The translations under genes and the position numbers were made by a program. The notes below the pieces were generated by a model that saw nothing but the letters and a program-made list of their open reading frames with translations, did not search any database and had not been told where the DNA came from. This document shows positions 56,866 through 64,000 of a stretch of DNA of 64,000 bases, in pieces (position 1 is the stretch's first letter; each line of letters opens with the position of its first letter). Source of the stretch: Aquimarina sp. TRL1 (GTDB lineage Bacteria > Bacteroidota > Bacteroidia > Flavobacteriales > Flavobacteriaceae); assembly GCF_013365535.1 (NCBI RefSeq), contig NZ_CP053590.1, positions 2,904,501-2,968,500 on the forward strand, given 5' to 3'.

Positions 56866-56893
56866 AAGGCCAACTCTCGTAGTTGGCTTTTTT
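56866..56893 (+). terminator. Intrinsic terminator after the M1 peptidase gene
   Basis: Stem GGCCAACT / AGTTGGCT (one G-T pair) with loop CTCGT and a T-run. It lies 27 bp after the stop and 18 bp before the tatA promoter box. Confidence 0.75.
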
Positions 56894-56910
56894 ATGGAGT
56901 TTATTGTCCT

Positions 56911-56918
56911 TATATTTG
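56911..56918 (+). promoter_or_regulatory. -7 box of tatA
   Basis: TATATTTG matches TAnnTTTG and ends 9 bp before the ATG at 56928. It shows that the longer frame beginning at 56883 is not the gene start and that the mRNA leader is very short. Confidence 0.6.
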
Positions 56919-56927
56919 CAACTAGTT

Positions 56928-57218
56928 ATGACAGTACTTCCTTTATTTATTAGTGGTCCAGAAATTGCCTTTATCGTTTTTGTTTTGGTAATGGTTTTTG
57001 GTGCAGATAAAATACCTGAAATCGCTAGAGGTTTAGGGAAAGGAATGCGTGTCGTAAAAGATGCTACCAATGATATTAAATCAGAAATTACCAAAAGTGC
57101 AGAACGCCATGGGATTGATCAAGAAATCACTTCTATAACATCTGATGTTAAAGAAGGAATCAATCAGGTAAAAGATGATATCGAAGAGTTTTCCGGTTCT
57201 GTAAAAAGAAAGCTCTAA
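56928..57218 (+). CDS. tatA: Twin-arginine translocase TatA/TatE family subunit
   Basis: 96 aa from the ATG at 56928; the frame extends to a TTG at 56883 inside the preceding terminator, which I reject. An N-terminal membrane helix (PEIAFIVFVLVMVFGADKIP) is followed by the hinge and an amphipathic helix (EIARGLGKGMRVVKDATNDI), the TatA hallmark. The tail is long, charged and helical. It would form the Tat pore for folded proteins with RR signals. No tatC gene is in the window. Confidence 0.93.
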   Translation: MTVLPLFISGPEIAFIVFVLVMVFGADKIPEIARGLGKGMRVVKDATNDIKSEITKSAERHGIDQEITSITSDVKEGINQVKDDIEEFSGSVKRKL

Positions 57219-57496
57219 TTCTTCTCTTATTAGAAAATTTTATTCTTTTTTTTTAAAAAAAAAACAAATATTTTTTCAAGTCTCAAATTCCTTTGTTTTT
57301 AAGGGGTTTTGTGAGTTTTTATAGTATTATGCAGGCATAATATCGAGTTTTTGTTTGTGTATTTGATACTTTATCTTTTATTTTATTGAGAAATATTTAA
57401 TATATTTCACTTATAATTGCGCAATTATCAAATATAGTAACATTAAATTAAATTTTTATTAATAGAAGTTTCACACAAACTCAAACTTAATTTAAA

Positions 57497-58990
57497 ATGA
57501 AAAAAACACCTTTTATTATAATTTGTTTATTCTTAATCTTTTCCTGTACAAAGGAAGAATCTAATGATATAATCACTTCTGAAACAGAAGAACAAACAGA
57601 AGCAAAATTATTATCAATCAAAGAAGTTAATGCCTATATCGCAAAAGAACTAAAAACACATGGAGATGTTAATTGGACAGAAGCACCTGCTCATGTTTTA
57701 TGGAGTGCTGTATTCCATGGGGATAAAGTTCTTAGTGTAGGGTATGGAGAAGAAGGACAAAGTTTTTCTGAAGTAAAATCTCCTGCACTGAATCAGATAA
57801 AGAAAGATATTTATAACGTTATTTATCAGCATGAAGGAGTTGAAAAATCTCAACTCAAAATGCATGAAGATAAAATATTGAATGTTATGGACGTCAAGGT
57901 AACTTCTCTGGAAACTATTGTAGCATTAAAAAAAGAAGATCATATCCGTTATTTAGAACCTATAGGATATGCTTCTTACTTAAAACAGGAAACTCAAAAA
58001 TCGAGTTTTGGATGTAGAAAAGATAATGAAACAATCAATAGTAACGATTATAGAGTGATAACTCCGGCAGCGTGGGTTCCTTGGAGTTATGATAAGCATA
58101 ATATTTCGCAAGCCTGGAATCATAGTACAGGAGCAGGAATTACTGTAGGAGTTATAGATACCGGAATCTCTCCTAATCAGAATTTATTGGGCTCAGGGTT
58201 CAATGATGGAGCATCTAGCGGCAGAACAATCAGTAAGTATGGAACATTTATAGATGGTGCTTTCTGGTGGTCTACAAATGTAGATGGACCAAACGATAAA
58301 TGTGGACATGGAACATCGATGGCATCTGCAATCGCATCTCCTCGTAATTCGAGTAATATGCCGGTAGGAGTTGCTTATAACTGTAATTTGGTTTCGTATA
58401 GAGGGACAGAAGATGTATTATTAAATGATTATCACGAACGAAAAGGAGTAAGTGATGCGTTGACCGCTTTGGGTAATAAAAGCGATGTAAAAATCATTTC
58501 TATGTCGATTGGATATCCCTGGTCTATTGGAAATGTTAAAGATGCTGTTAGGTATGCATACAGTAAAGGAAAACTTATCATCGCAGCAGGAGGGACATCT
58601 ACTAGTTTTACTAATTGGTTTGGGGTTATTTTTCCTGCAAATATGAGTGAAACAGTAGCTGTAACAGGAATAAAAGATAATGGATACAATCGATGTGATG
58701 TGTGCCATGATGGAAATGAAATTGATTTTACAATAGTGATGCAGCGTGCAGCTAATACAAGTAGAACAATTCCTGTACTTGGGTTTAATAATGGAACCAG
58801 AAAATACTCTTCGGGCTCCTCAATTGCTACTGCGGCTACCGCAGGAATAGCAGCATTAGTATGGGCTAGAAACCCTGGGATGACTAGAGCACAGGTGCTT
58901 ACAAAATTGAAAAAAGCAGGGGAATTTTATCCGAATAAAAACGGAGATTTTGGATATGGGAATATAGACGCTTTAAAAGCAGTGCAGTAA
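57497..58990 (+). CDS. S8-family serine peptidase, lipoprotein
   Basis: 497 aa. The signal peptide ends in the lipobox FSC, so the protease is membrane-anchored. A propeptide-like region fills residues 30-165. The subtilisin triad by codon count is Asp221 (VGVIDTGIS), His271 (CGHGTSMASAIASP) and Ser442 in SGSSIATAATAGIAALVWA. The usual GTSMAxP around the serine is GSSIATA here, a conservative change. The oxyanion Asn region may be the FPANMSET segment (about 376). Function is probably degradation or processing of extracellular protein. No T9SS domain is present. Confidence 0.92.
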   Translation: MKKTPFIIICLFLIFSCTKEESNDIITSETEEQTEAKLLSIKEVNAYIAKELKTHGDVNWTEAPAHVLWSAVFHGDKVLSVGYGEEGQSFSEVKSPALNQIKKDIYNVIYQHEGVEKSQLKMHEDKILNVMDVKVTSLETIVALKKEDHIRYLEPIGYASYLKQETQKSSFGCRKDNETINSNDYRVITPAAWVPWSYDKHNISQAWNHSTGAGITVGVIDTGISPNQNLLGSGFNDGASSGRTISKYGTFIDGAFWWSTNVDGPNDKCGHGTSMASAIASPRNSSNMPVGVAYNCNLVSYRGTEDVLLNDYHERKGVSDALTALGNKSDVKIISMSIGYPWSIGNVKDAVRYAYSKGKLIIAAGGTSTSFTNWFGVIFPANMSETVAVTGIKDNGYNRCDVCHDGNEIDFTIVMQRAANTSRTIPVLGFNNGTRKYSSGSSIATAATAGIAALVWARNPGMTRAQVLTKLKKAGEFYPNKNGDFGYGNIDALKAVQ

Positions 58991-59021
58991 GCATTGAATA
59001 AATGTCTAATAGTTAATTAAT

Positions 59022-59057
59022 GCCATAGCGAATCGTTTTGATTTGCTATGGTCTTTT
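59022..59057. terminator. Shared terminator between the S8 peptidase and O-methyltransferase genes
   Basis: Stem CCATAGCGAAT / ATTTGCTATGG with a seven-base loop and a T-run on the plus strand. It sits between convergent genes and overlaps the end region of the minus-strand frame only slightly. Confidence 0.75.
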
Positions 59058-59059
59058 TG

Positions 59060-59701
59060 TTACAAAACCCTGCTTATCGTAAGACCGTCTCGGATTGGAA
59101 GTAAAACGGTTTCTACTCTGGGGTCTTCCTTTAGGAGTTTATTGTAGGTAAGAAGAGCTGCGGTAGATTCATCTTCTTTTTTTAGGGGTTTGGTGACCTT
59201 ACCACTCCATAATACATTGTCTGATAAGATAACTCCTCCTTTTTTCATTTTGTCTATAATAAGATCGAAGTAATTAGGGTAATTAGGCTTGTCTGCATCA
59301 ATAAAAACCAAGTCAAAAGAAATGTCTATGGTTGGGATTATATCCAACGCATTTCCTACGTGCTGATGTATTTGTTGTCCGAATGGAGAAAGGTCAAAGT
59401 ATTTTCGTTGAAAATCTTGTAACTCCTCATTGATATCAATCGTATGAAGTTCTCCTTTAGATTGGATCCCTTCTGCAAGACAAAGAGCAGAATAGCCAGT
59501 ATAGGTGCCGATTTCCAGAATGTTTTCCGGTCGAATTAATTTAGAAAGTATACTGAGTACCCTTCCCTGATAATGCCCGCTGAGCATTCTGGGTTGCAAT
59601 ACTTTTTGGTAGGTCTCTCTATTGAGTTGTCGTAGTAATTCGGGTTCGGATTCTGTATGATGAACTACATAATCATCTAAATCTTCGGGGATAAAATGCA
59701 T
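59060..59701 (-). CDS. O-methyltransferase (caffeoyl-CoA/catechol type)
   Basis: 213 aa. The class I SAM core shows ENILEIGTYTGYSALCLAEG (motif I, about 62-81), LHTIDINEELQDFQRKYFD, VGNALDIIPTIDISFDLVFI, then IDADKPNYPNYFDLI with the metal-binding Asp and the downstream ILSDNVLWSGKVTKP. These are the marks of the Methyltransf_3 family (YrrM/CCoAOMT). The natural acceptor in bacteria is usually unknown. A TAnnTTTG box lies 16 bp before the ATG. Confidence 0.93.
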   Translation of the reverse strand: MHFIPEDLDDYVVHHTESEPELLRQLNRETYQKVLQPRMLSGHYQGRVLSILSKLIRPENILEIGTYTGYSALCLAEGIQSKGELHTIDINEELQDFQRKYFDLSPFGQQIHQHVGNALDIIPTIDISFDLVFIDADKPNYPNYFDLIIDKMKKGGVILSDNVLWSGKVTKPLKKEDESTAALLTYNKLLKEDPRVETVLLPIRDGLTISRVL

Positions 59702-59717
59702 GTCGTATACTTTTGAG

Positions 59718-59725
59718 CAAAAATA
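59718..59725 (-). promoter_or_regulatory. -7 box of the O-methyltransferase gene
   Basis: On the minus strand this is TATTTTTG, a TAnnTTTG match ending 16 bp before the ATG at 59701. Confidence 0.5.
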
Positions 59726-59931
59726 TTCTTTTTATTAATAAGATGCATAGGAACTTTTGTTAATAAAGAAGTGTAAAGTTTTGGGTGAGGATGGACCAGA
59801 TCCCAGATTCCTCATCTTTTTAATAAGGTGTAAGGAGAAAGAAATCATAGGAAGATAAATTGTCAATTGCAAAAAATGAAAAAAACTCGAATAATCTATC
59901 AGAAGCAGAAATACAATTTGTAACGAATGCG

Positions 59932-59939
59932 TATTTTTG
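59932..59939 (+). promoter_or_regulatory. -7 box of kynU
   Basis: TATTTTTG matches TAnnTTTG, 20 bp before the ATG at 59960. It lies inside the longer frame, which argues for the later start. Confidence 0.5.
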
Positions 59940-59959
59940 AGAAAAAGATAGTAATCAAT

Positions 59960-61243
59960 ATGCAATTTAAAAATACCAAAGCTTTTGCACAGCAGTTAGA
60001 TTCAGAGGATGCATTACGTTCTTATAGAGAATCGTTTGTTTTTCCAAAAGTTAATGGAAAAGATGTTATTTATTTTACAGGAAATTCCTTGGGATTACAA
60101 CCCAAAAGTGCACAAACGTATGTAGATGATGTGATGAAGGATTGGAGAGAATTGGCTGTTGAAGGACATTTTTATGCCCAAAAACCTTGGTGGGATTATC
60201 ATGAACGCCTTGCTAAACCATTGGCTAAAATTGTAGGGGCAAAACCGGAAGAAGTAACGGTAATGAATACATTAACGGTTAATTTGCATCTTTTGATGGT
60301 GTCTTTTTATCGTCCTAAGGGGAATAGATATAAGATTATTTGCGAAGAGAAAGCATTTCCAAGCGATCAATATATGCTACAGAGTCAGGTGAGATTCCAT
60401 GGCTATGACCCAAAGGAGGCAATTGTAGAAATCAAAAAAAGAAAAGGAGAGCATAATTTTAGGCAGGAAGATGTTCTCAATGTTATAAAAGAAGTAGGAG
60501 ATGCCTGCGCATTAGTGCTTCTAGGAGGGGTTAATTATTATACCGGGCAGGTTTTTGATATGAAGACAATTACAAAAGTAGGACATGAAGTAGGAGCTTT
60601 TGTAGGATGGGATTTGGCACATGCAGCAGGGAATATTTCTTTAGAATTACACGATTGGGATGTAGACTTTGCAGCCTGGTGTAGTTATAAATATATGAAT
60701 AGTGGTCCTGGAAATGCTTCGGGATGTTTTATTCATGAACGATTTCACGGAAAAAAAGATATTCCGCGTTTTGAAGGTTGGTGGGGTACAGAAAAAGAAA
60801 CAAGATTTATGATGAATCCTGAATTTGTACCTATGCCGAATGCTGATGCATGGCAATTAAGTAATGCTCCTATTCTGGCTATGGCGCCTTACTTAGCCTC
60901 TTTAGAAATGTTTGAAGAAGTAGGAATGGAAGCATTAATACAAAAACGAAATAAAATAGTCGCATATCTGGAGTTTGTATTGAAGGATATAGATACTCAG
61001 GTGTCAAGTGAATTCGAAATTATTACTCCGGTAAGCCAGGAAGAAAGAGGAACACAAATCTCTGTGTTTCTTCATGGCGAAGGAAGAAAATTATTCGAGT
61101 ATCTTATGAAAAATGGAGTTATTACTGATTGGAGAGAGCCGAATGTGATTCGGTTAGCACCTGCGCCATTTTATTCTTCTTATGAAGATATGTATGAATT
61201 TGGTCAAATTCTAAAAAAAGGAATCTTAGAAAAAAAGAAATAA
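59960..61243 (+). CDS. kynU: Kynureninase
   Basis: 427 aa from the ATG at 59960; an ATG at 59927 is in frame but precedes the promoter box. This PLP enzyme cleaves kynurenine to anthranilate (or 3-hydroxykynurenine to 3-hydroxyanthranilate) in tryptophan breakdown or NAD synthesis. Seen features are FTGNSLGLQPKSAQTYVDD, HFYAQKPWWDYHERLAKP, NTLTVNLHLLMVSFYRP, WDLAHAAGN and the PLP lysine Lys244 in SYKYMNSGPGNASGCF, then RFEGWWGTEKETRF. Length fits. No other kynurenine gene is nearby. A terminator follows. Confidence 0.96.
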   Translation: MQFKNTKAFAQQLDSEDALRSYRESFVFPKVNGKDVIYFTGNSLGLQPKSAQTYVDDVMKDWRELAVEGHFYAQKPWWDYHERLAKPLAKIVGAKPEEVTVMNTLTVNLHLLMVSFYRPKGNRYKIICEEKAFPSDQYMLQSQVRFHGYDPKEAIVEIKKRKGEHNFRQEDVLNVIKEVGDACALVLLGGVNYYTGQVFDMKTITKVGHEVGAFVGWDLAHAAGNISLELHDWDVDFAAWCSYKYMNSGPGNASGCFIHERFHGKKDIPRFEGWWGTEKETRFMMNPEFVPMPNADAWQLSNAPILAMAPYLASLEMFEEVGMEALIQKRNKIVAYLEFVLKDIDTQVSSEFEIITPVSQEERGTQISVFLHGEGRKLFEYLMKNGVITDWREPNVIRLAPAPFYSSYEDMYEFGQILKKGILEKKK

Positions 61244-61247
61244 AGAC

Positions 61248-61276
61248 AAAGCATCTCCTCTCGGAGATGCTTTTTT
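61248..61276. terminator. Bidirectional terminator between kynU and the cupredoxin-like gene
   Basis: Perfect stem GCATCTCC / GGAGATGC with loop TCTC, flanked by A3 and T6. It serves the convergent genes on both sides. Confidence 0.85.
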
Positions 61277-61294
61277 AGTCCAATCAATTATATA

Positions 61295-61663
61295 TTACTC
61301 TACAATAAGCGTGTATTGAGGAGTTTTGTTTAAAGGGCAAAAGTAGCTGTAAGTTCCTTTCTTAAGAGAAACTTTCTTGGTGCTACCTGTCGTTCCTTCT
61401 GTAACTACTTTTTTTACATACGCTTCTTTGATGTGGTTTTTAGGATTAGAAGCATCTGCTCCTTCTGGTATAAGAACAAATCCTACGTCAGTTCCTGCGT
61501 TGTGATTTGCGATATTGAAGATGTATTCTCCTTCTGATAAAGTCAGTTGTTTTTGAGTGAATTCACCTTTTGTTTGCTCGAGAGTAACTGTTTTAACATC
61601 TTGAGCTGATGCTGTAAATGTAATCGCTAAAACGAATGTAAATAATGTAATAATCTTTTTCAT
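61295..61663 (-). CDS. Small exported cupredoxin-like protein
   Basis: 122 aa with a signal peptide (IITLFTFVLAITFTASAQDV). The mature part is a beta-sandwich. TLSEGEYIFNIANHNAGTDV carries a His, and YSYFCPLNKTPQYTLIVE near the C-terminus carries the Cys of a blue-copper-like loop. The usual ligand pattern Cys-x(2-4)-His-x-Met is incomplete here, since no His or Met follows the Cys. It may bind copper weakly or not at all. It is on the same strand as the AhpD-like gene and 76 bp downstream of it. Confidence 0.72.
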   Translation of the reverse strand: MKKIITLFTFVLAITFTASAQDVKTVTLEQTKGEFTQKQLTLSEGEYIFNIANHNAGTDVGFVLIPEGADASNPKNHIKEAYVKKVVTEGTTGSTKKVSLKKGTYSYFCPLNKTPQYTLIVE

Positions 61664-61739
61664 AAGTAAAGTGTATTTGTTGTTTAGTTGGGAAGGGAAT
61701 ATTCCCTCCCCGGTAAGTATGTATTGTTAATTTTTAGTA

Positions 61740-62282
61740 TTAAACAGTTTCCAAAGGTTGTGCTAATGGAAAGTCTACAGGAACCTGAGTAGTACTGTGG
61801 ATATAGTTAGAAATTGTCTTATCTCCTACTAATACGATAGTATCTATTAAATTTCCTTTAGAGTATCCTGCATTGAAGAAGTTTTCCACAACATTCTGAT
61901 CAGCTCTTCCTCTATTTTCAGTAACGTTTTTAGCTAGTTTAGCTAAAGCGTCTAATTTATTGTCAAAAGAAGCTTTTCCTTCTCTTAATTCTAGTATTTG
62001 TTGATCGTCAAATCCATTCATCTTTCCAATAGCAGTATGGGCAGATAAACAGTATATACAGTTGTTAACTTGGCTTACTGCTAAGTTTACAACTTCTTTT
62101 TCTTTTGCAGAAAGAGAAGTTTTTGCATTGGCAAAATTAAGGTAGTTTTCTAAGGCCGTGTTACTGTGTGCATAGGTAGCATATAAATTAGGAACAAACC
62201 CTAGTGCTTTATTTAAATTGTCAAAAATAGCTTGATTGTTTTCTGATACTTCTTCTCTAGTAGGAACATTAAATGTGCTCAT
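61740..62282 (-). CDS. Carboxymuconolactone decarboxylase/AhpD-like protein
   Basis: 180 aa, all helical. The AhpD-type redox motif is VNNCIYCLSAHTAIGK (about 72-87), with the CxxC pair and a nearby His as in alkylhydroperoxidase AhpD. LSAKEKEVVNLAVSQ precedes it, and the family N-terminus resembles LGFVPNLYATYAHS. It probably reduces peroxide-related or disulfide substrates in the cytoplasm. The upstream region contains CATCTTTG on the minus strand, one base off the -7 consensus. Confidence 0.88.
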   Translation of the reverse strand: MSTFNVPTREEVSENNQAIFDNLNKALGFVPNLYATYAHSNTALENYLNFANAKTSLSAKEKEVVNLAVSQVNNCIYCLSAHTAIGKMNGFDDQQILELREGKASFDNKLDALAKLAKNVTENRGRADQNVVENFFNAGYSKGNLIDTIVLVGDKTISNYIHSTTQVPVDFPLAQPLETV

Positions 62283-62401
62283 AATATTAATATTTTAATT
62301 AATTAAATTGTTGTTATAATTTGATGGTACAAAGATGCAACATCAATAGGCACAAGGGAATGGTAGTTTTTCCCTATGAAATGTCAATTATTCCTATGGA
62401 T

Positions 62402-62432
62402 AAAAAAAACTCCGATTTTTCGGAGTTTTTTG
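62402..62432 (-). terminator. Intrinsic terminator after the DoxX-like gene
   Basis: Stem ACTCCGA / TCGGAGT with a TTTT loop and A/T flanks on both sides. It separates the DoxX-like gene from the AhpD-like gene, so they are probably not one transcript. Confidence 0.8.
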
Positions 62433-62477
62433 TTTTTATAATCAAATTGCAAAAAGAAGCTGAAAGTTTATGAGGAT

Positions 62478-62858
62478 TTAAAAGAAGGAAACATCTTTTC
62501 TTTTTATCCATAATAGTATTGCGCTTAGTATAAATGTGATAATGGCTGTAAAGAAAAGAAGACCACCGTCATTGTTTATTTCAATCCCCAGCTTAGTCAA
62601 ATGTATGAGAATTGCCCCACCGATTATTCCCAGAGATAAAGTTGCTCCGATCCATACAGTCTTAGGGATAAGTAATAAGATCCCGGCAATAAGCTCAGCA
62701 ATTCCAGTGGCAATTCTACCGTATGGTTCTAAACCTACCTTAGAAAAAATATATACACTATCGGGGTGTCCTGTGAATTTAAATCGTAAGGTTTGGATAA
62801 GGGTAACTGCTACTATAATTCTTAATACTAATGGAAAGATCTTTTTAGTGCTACTCAT
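62478..62858 (-). CDS. DoxX-like membrane protein
   Basis: 126 aa with four predicted membrane segments (FPLVLRIIVAVTLIQTLRF; IATGIAELIAGILLLIP; IGATLSLGIIGGAILIHL; LLFFTAIITFILSAILLWI). The central GIAELIAGILLLIP pattern is typical of the DoxX/DoxD family. The family has links to thiosulfate or redox stress functions, but this member cannot be assigned. It lies between the AraC-type regulator and the AhpD-like gene on the same strand. Confidence 0.78.
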   Translation of the reverse strand: MSSTKKIFPLVLRIIVAVTLIQTLRFKFTGHPDSVYIFSKVGLEPYGRIATGIAELIAGILLLIPKTVWIGATLSLGIIGGAILIHLTKLGIEINNDGGLLFFTAIITFILSAILLWIKRKDVSFF

Positions 62859-63091
62859 TTTTTGTTTGTTATAGTTTTTAGATTAGTTAGGCATAAAACA
62901 TTATGAGTTAAGTACTAGTTAATAGATACTTTGGGGAATTTGTTTGTTTTTATTCAATAAAAAAAACATGAAGTATTGTTATTCAGTGCTTTGAATAAAA
63001 ACAACGAATTCCAATTCTTATAATTGTTGGTTTTTACGAGTAAAAAACAGGATTAAAATATTAAATTTTTGATAAAAAAAGAAAGACTATG

Positions 63092-63985
63092 TTAATTCTT
63101 TTCCAAATAATCGACAAAAGTGTCAATTTGTTCATTAGGTATTCTCTTTTTGTCTTTGTTGAAATTTTTTCTGAATTCTGAAGGAGAAAGAGAAGTTCTC
63201 TTTTTAAACATTCTACTTAGGTGAGAAGGATCATCAAACCCAATTTCATAAGCGATCTCTTTAGTGGGTTTGTCAGAGTAAATGAGTAATCTTTTGGCTT
63301 CTAGTATGATGCGGTCATGAATGATCTGCAAAGGACTCTTTTTGTATTTAGCAAATGTATTCGAAAGTGTTTTAGGAGATTTGAATAGCTTTTTTGCATA
63401 AAAAGAGACAGAATGTTCCTTTCTGAAATGAGAGTTAACCAGAACATTAAATTCACGGATCATATTTAATTGTCCGTCAAACATATGTTTAAAATTACTT
63501 TGTTGCTTTATAAGTCTGGTAGTTGTAATGATAAAACGAGCCATAAGAATACGGAGCATTTCAGCTTGTATGTTGTCAACAGTATCAAGCTCGTCAAGAA
63601 ATACCTGATGTAATAATTGTAATTTATGATGTTCTTCTTTAGATAATTCTATAATGGGACTGGTCGCATTTCCATAGAAAAGAATCCCCATACAGCTAAC
63701 CTCTTCATCATGATCTTTAATACAATAAAACTCTCTGTTGAATTGATATACAATAGCATTTTGACCTCCTATAAACCTAAAAAAAATAGTAGGAGTCAAA
63801 ACTGCAATACTATTTTTTTTGAGTGTGGTGGCAACTCCATCTATTTCTATTTCAATAGGAGTGTCAGTTGCCCAAATAAAAGTGAAGAGTCCTATCTGCT
63901 CGGATAGGCTGTATGTTTGTAATAATTCTTCATTTGCTATTTTGAAAATAGCATTTGTAGAAAATTCATTGAATTGCTTAATCAT
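63092..63985 (-). CDS. AraC-family transcriptional regulator
   Basis: 297 aa, starting at the ATG close to the right edge. The N-terminal half (about 1-170) is a cupin-like sensing domain with ADTPIEIEIDGVATTLKKN-type spacing. The C-terminal ~100 residues hold two helix-turn-helix motifs: SFYAKKLFKSPKTLSNTFAK and the signature TKEIAYEIGFDDPSHLSRMF followed by KRTSLSPSEFRKNF. It may control the DoxX-like, AhpD-like and cupredoxin-like genes downstream on the same strand. That link is only positional. Confidence 0.9.
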   Translation of the reverse strand: MIKQFNEFSTNAIFKIANEELLQTYSLSEQIGLFTFIWATDTPIEIEIDGVATTLKKNSIAVLTPTIFFRFIGGQNAIVYQFNREFYCIKDHDEEVSCMGILFYGNATSPIIELSKEEHHKLQLLHQVFLDELDTVDNIQAEMLRILMARFIITTTRLIKQQSNFKHMFDGQLNMIREFNVLVNSHFRKEHSVSFYAKKLFKSPKTLSNTFAKYKKSPLQIIHDRIILEAKRLLIYSDKPTKEIAYEIGFDDPSHLSRMFKKRTSLSPSEFRKNFNKDKKRIPNEQIDTFVDYLEKN

Positions 63986-64000
63986 GATTATTTTGTCGGG

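Noticed and set aside
56883..56927. Longer tatA frame from a TTG
   Set aside because: It begins inside the M1 gene terminator and contains the TAnnTTTG box of tatA.
57219..57496. A+T-rich spacer before the S8 gene as a regulatory or origin-like element
   Set aside because: Homopolymer runs only; no repeated boxes, palindromes or promoter consensus at a sensible distance.

Overview
The window comes from a low-G+C Bacteroidota genome, most likely a marine member of the Flavobacteriaceae; the genus cannot be fixed from the sequence alone. The evidence is a complete Na+-translocating NADH:quinone reductase operon, type IX secretion (T9SS) components and substrates (Plug, PorP/SprF, type-B C-terminal domains), promoters with the Bacteroidota TAnnTTTG box instead of E. 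coli-type signals, and weak or absent Shine-Dalgarno sequences. No phage, integrase, insertion sequence, CRISPR array or rRNA was seen.

Layout. 1-877: 5' part of a T9SS Plug gene running off the left edge. 1079-7156: nqrABCDEF, closed by a strong terminator. 7424-10008: a TPR histidine kinase and its LuxR-type response regulator. 10013-17107 (minus): a large FG-GAP/HYR surface protein with a type-B T9SS signal, followed by a PorP/SprF partner. 17285-18792: an SDR oxidoreductase and a TetR repressor sharing a 12-bp operator palindrome. 18789-28732: housekeeping and envelope genes (GNAT, DUF4846, a small protein plus apbE, methyltransferase, map, thioredoxin-like lipoprotein, gpmI, M48 peptidase, CAP protein, M15 peptidase). 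29571-46792 (minus): four consecutive genes for secreted proteins, ending in the most unusual feature of the window, a 3890-residue protein built from 53 exact-length tandem repeats of 67 residues (201 bp). 47086-47158: tRNA-Gly. 47528-50390: a membrane/TPR protein resembling TMTC protein O-mannosyltransferases with a polyprenyl-phosphate GT2 glycosyltransferase. 50387-52835: methyltransferase, glutaminase, dipeptidase E. 53090-57218: a three-gene envelope unit ending in an M1 peptidase, then tatA. 57497-61243: S8 lipoprotein protease, O-methyltransferase and kynureninase. 61295-63985: cupredoxin-like protein, AhpD-like protein, DoxX-like protein and an AraC regulator.

How parts fit. ApbE (21147-22139) is the enzyme type that attaches FMN to NqrB and NqrC, and both target motifs are present (Thr219 in NqrB, Thr225 in NqrC). 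The FG-GAP/HYR protein and PorP/SprF form a typical T9SS substrate/partner pair, and Plug belongs to the same export channel. The TMTC-like/GT2 pair could glycosylate exported proteins, several of which are encoded nearby.

The best candidate for something undescribed is the 10,653-bp array. Its units are almost invariant in protein (one Thr/Ala position varies) but differ at several synonymous sites. They contain no Lys, Arg, His, Cys, Met, Pro or Trp, carry about twelve acidic residues each, and show higher-order periods of five and two units. This points to a giant, strongly anionic surface filament or matrix protein under protein-level constraint and recombinational homogenisation. That function is inferred.
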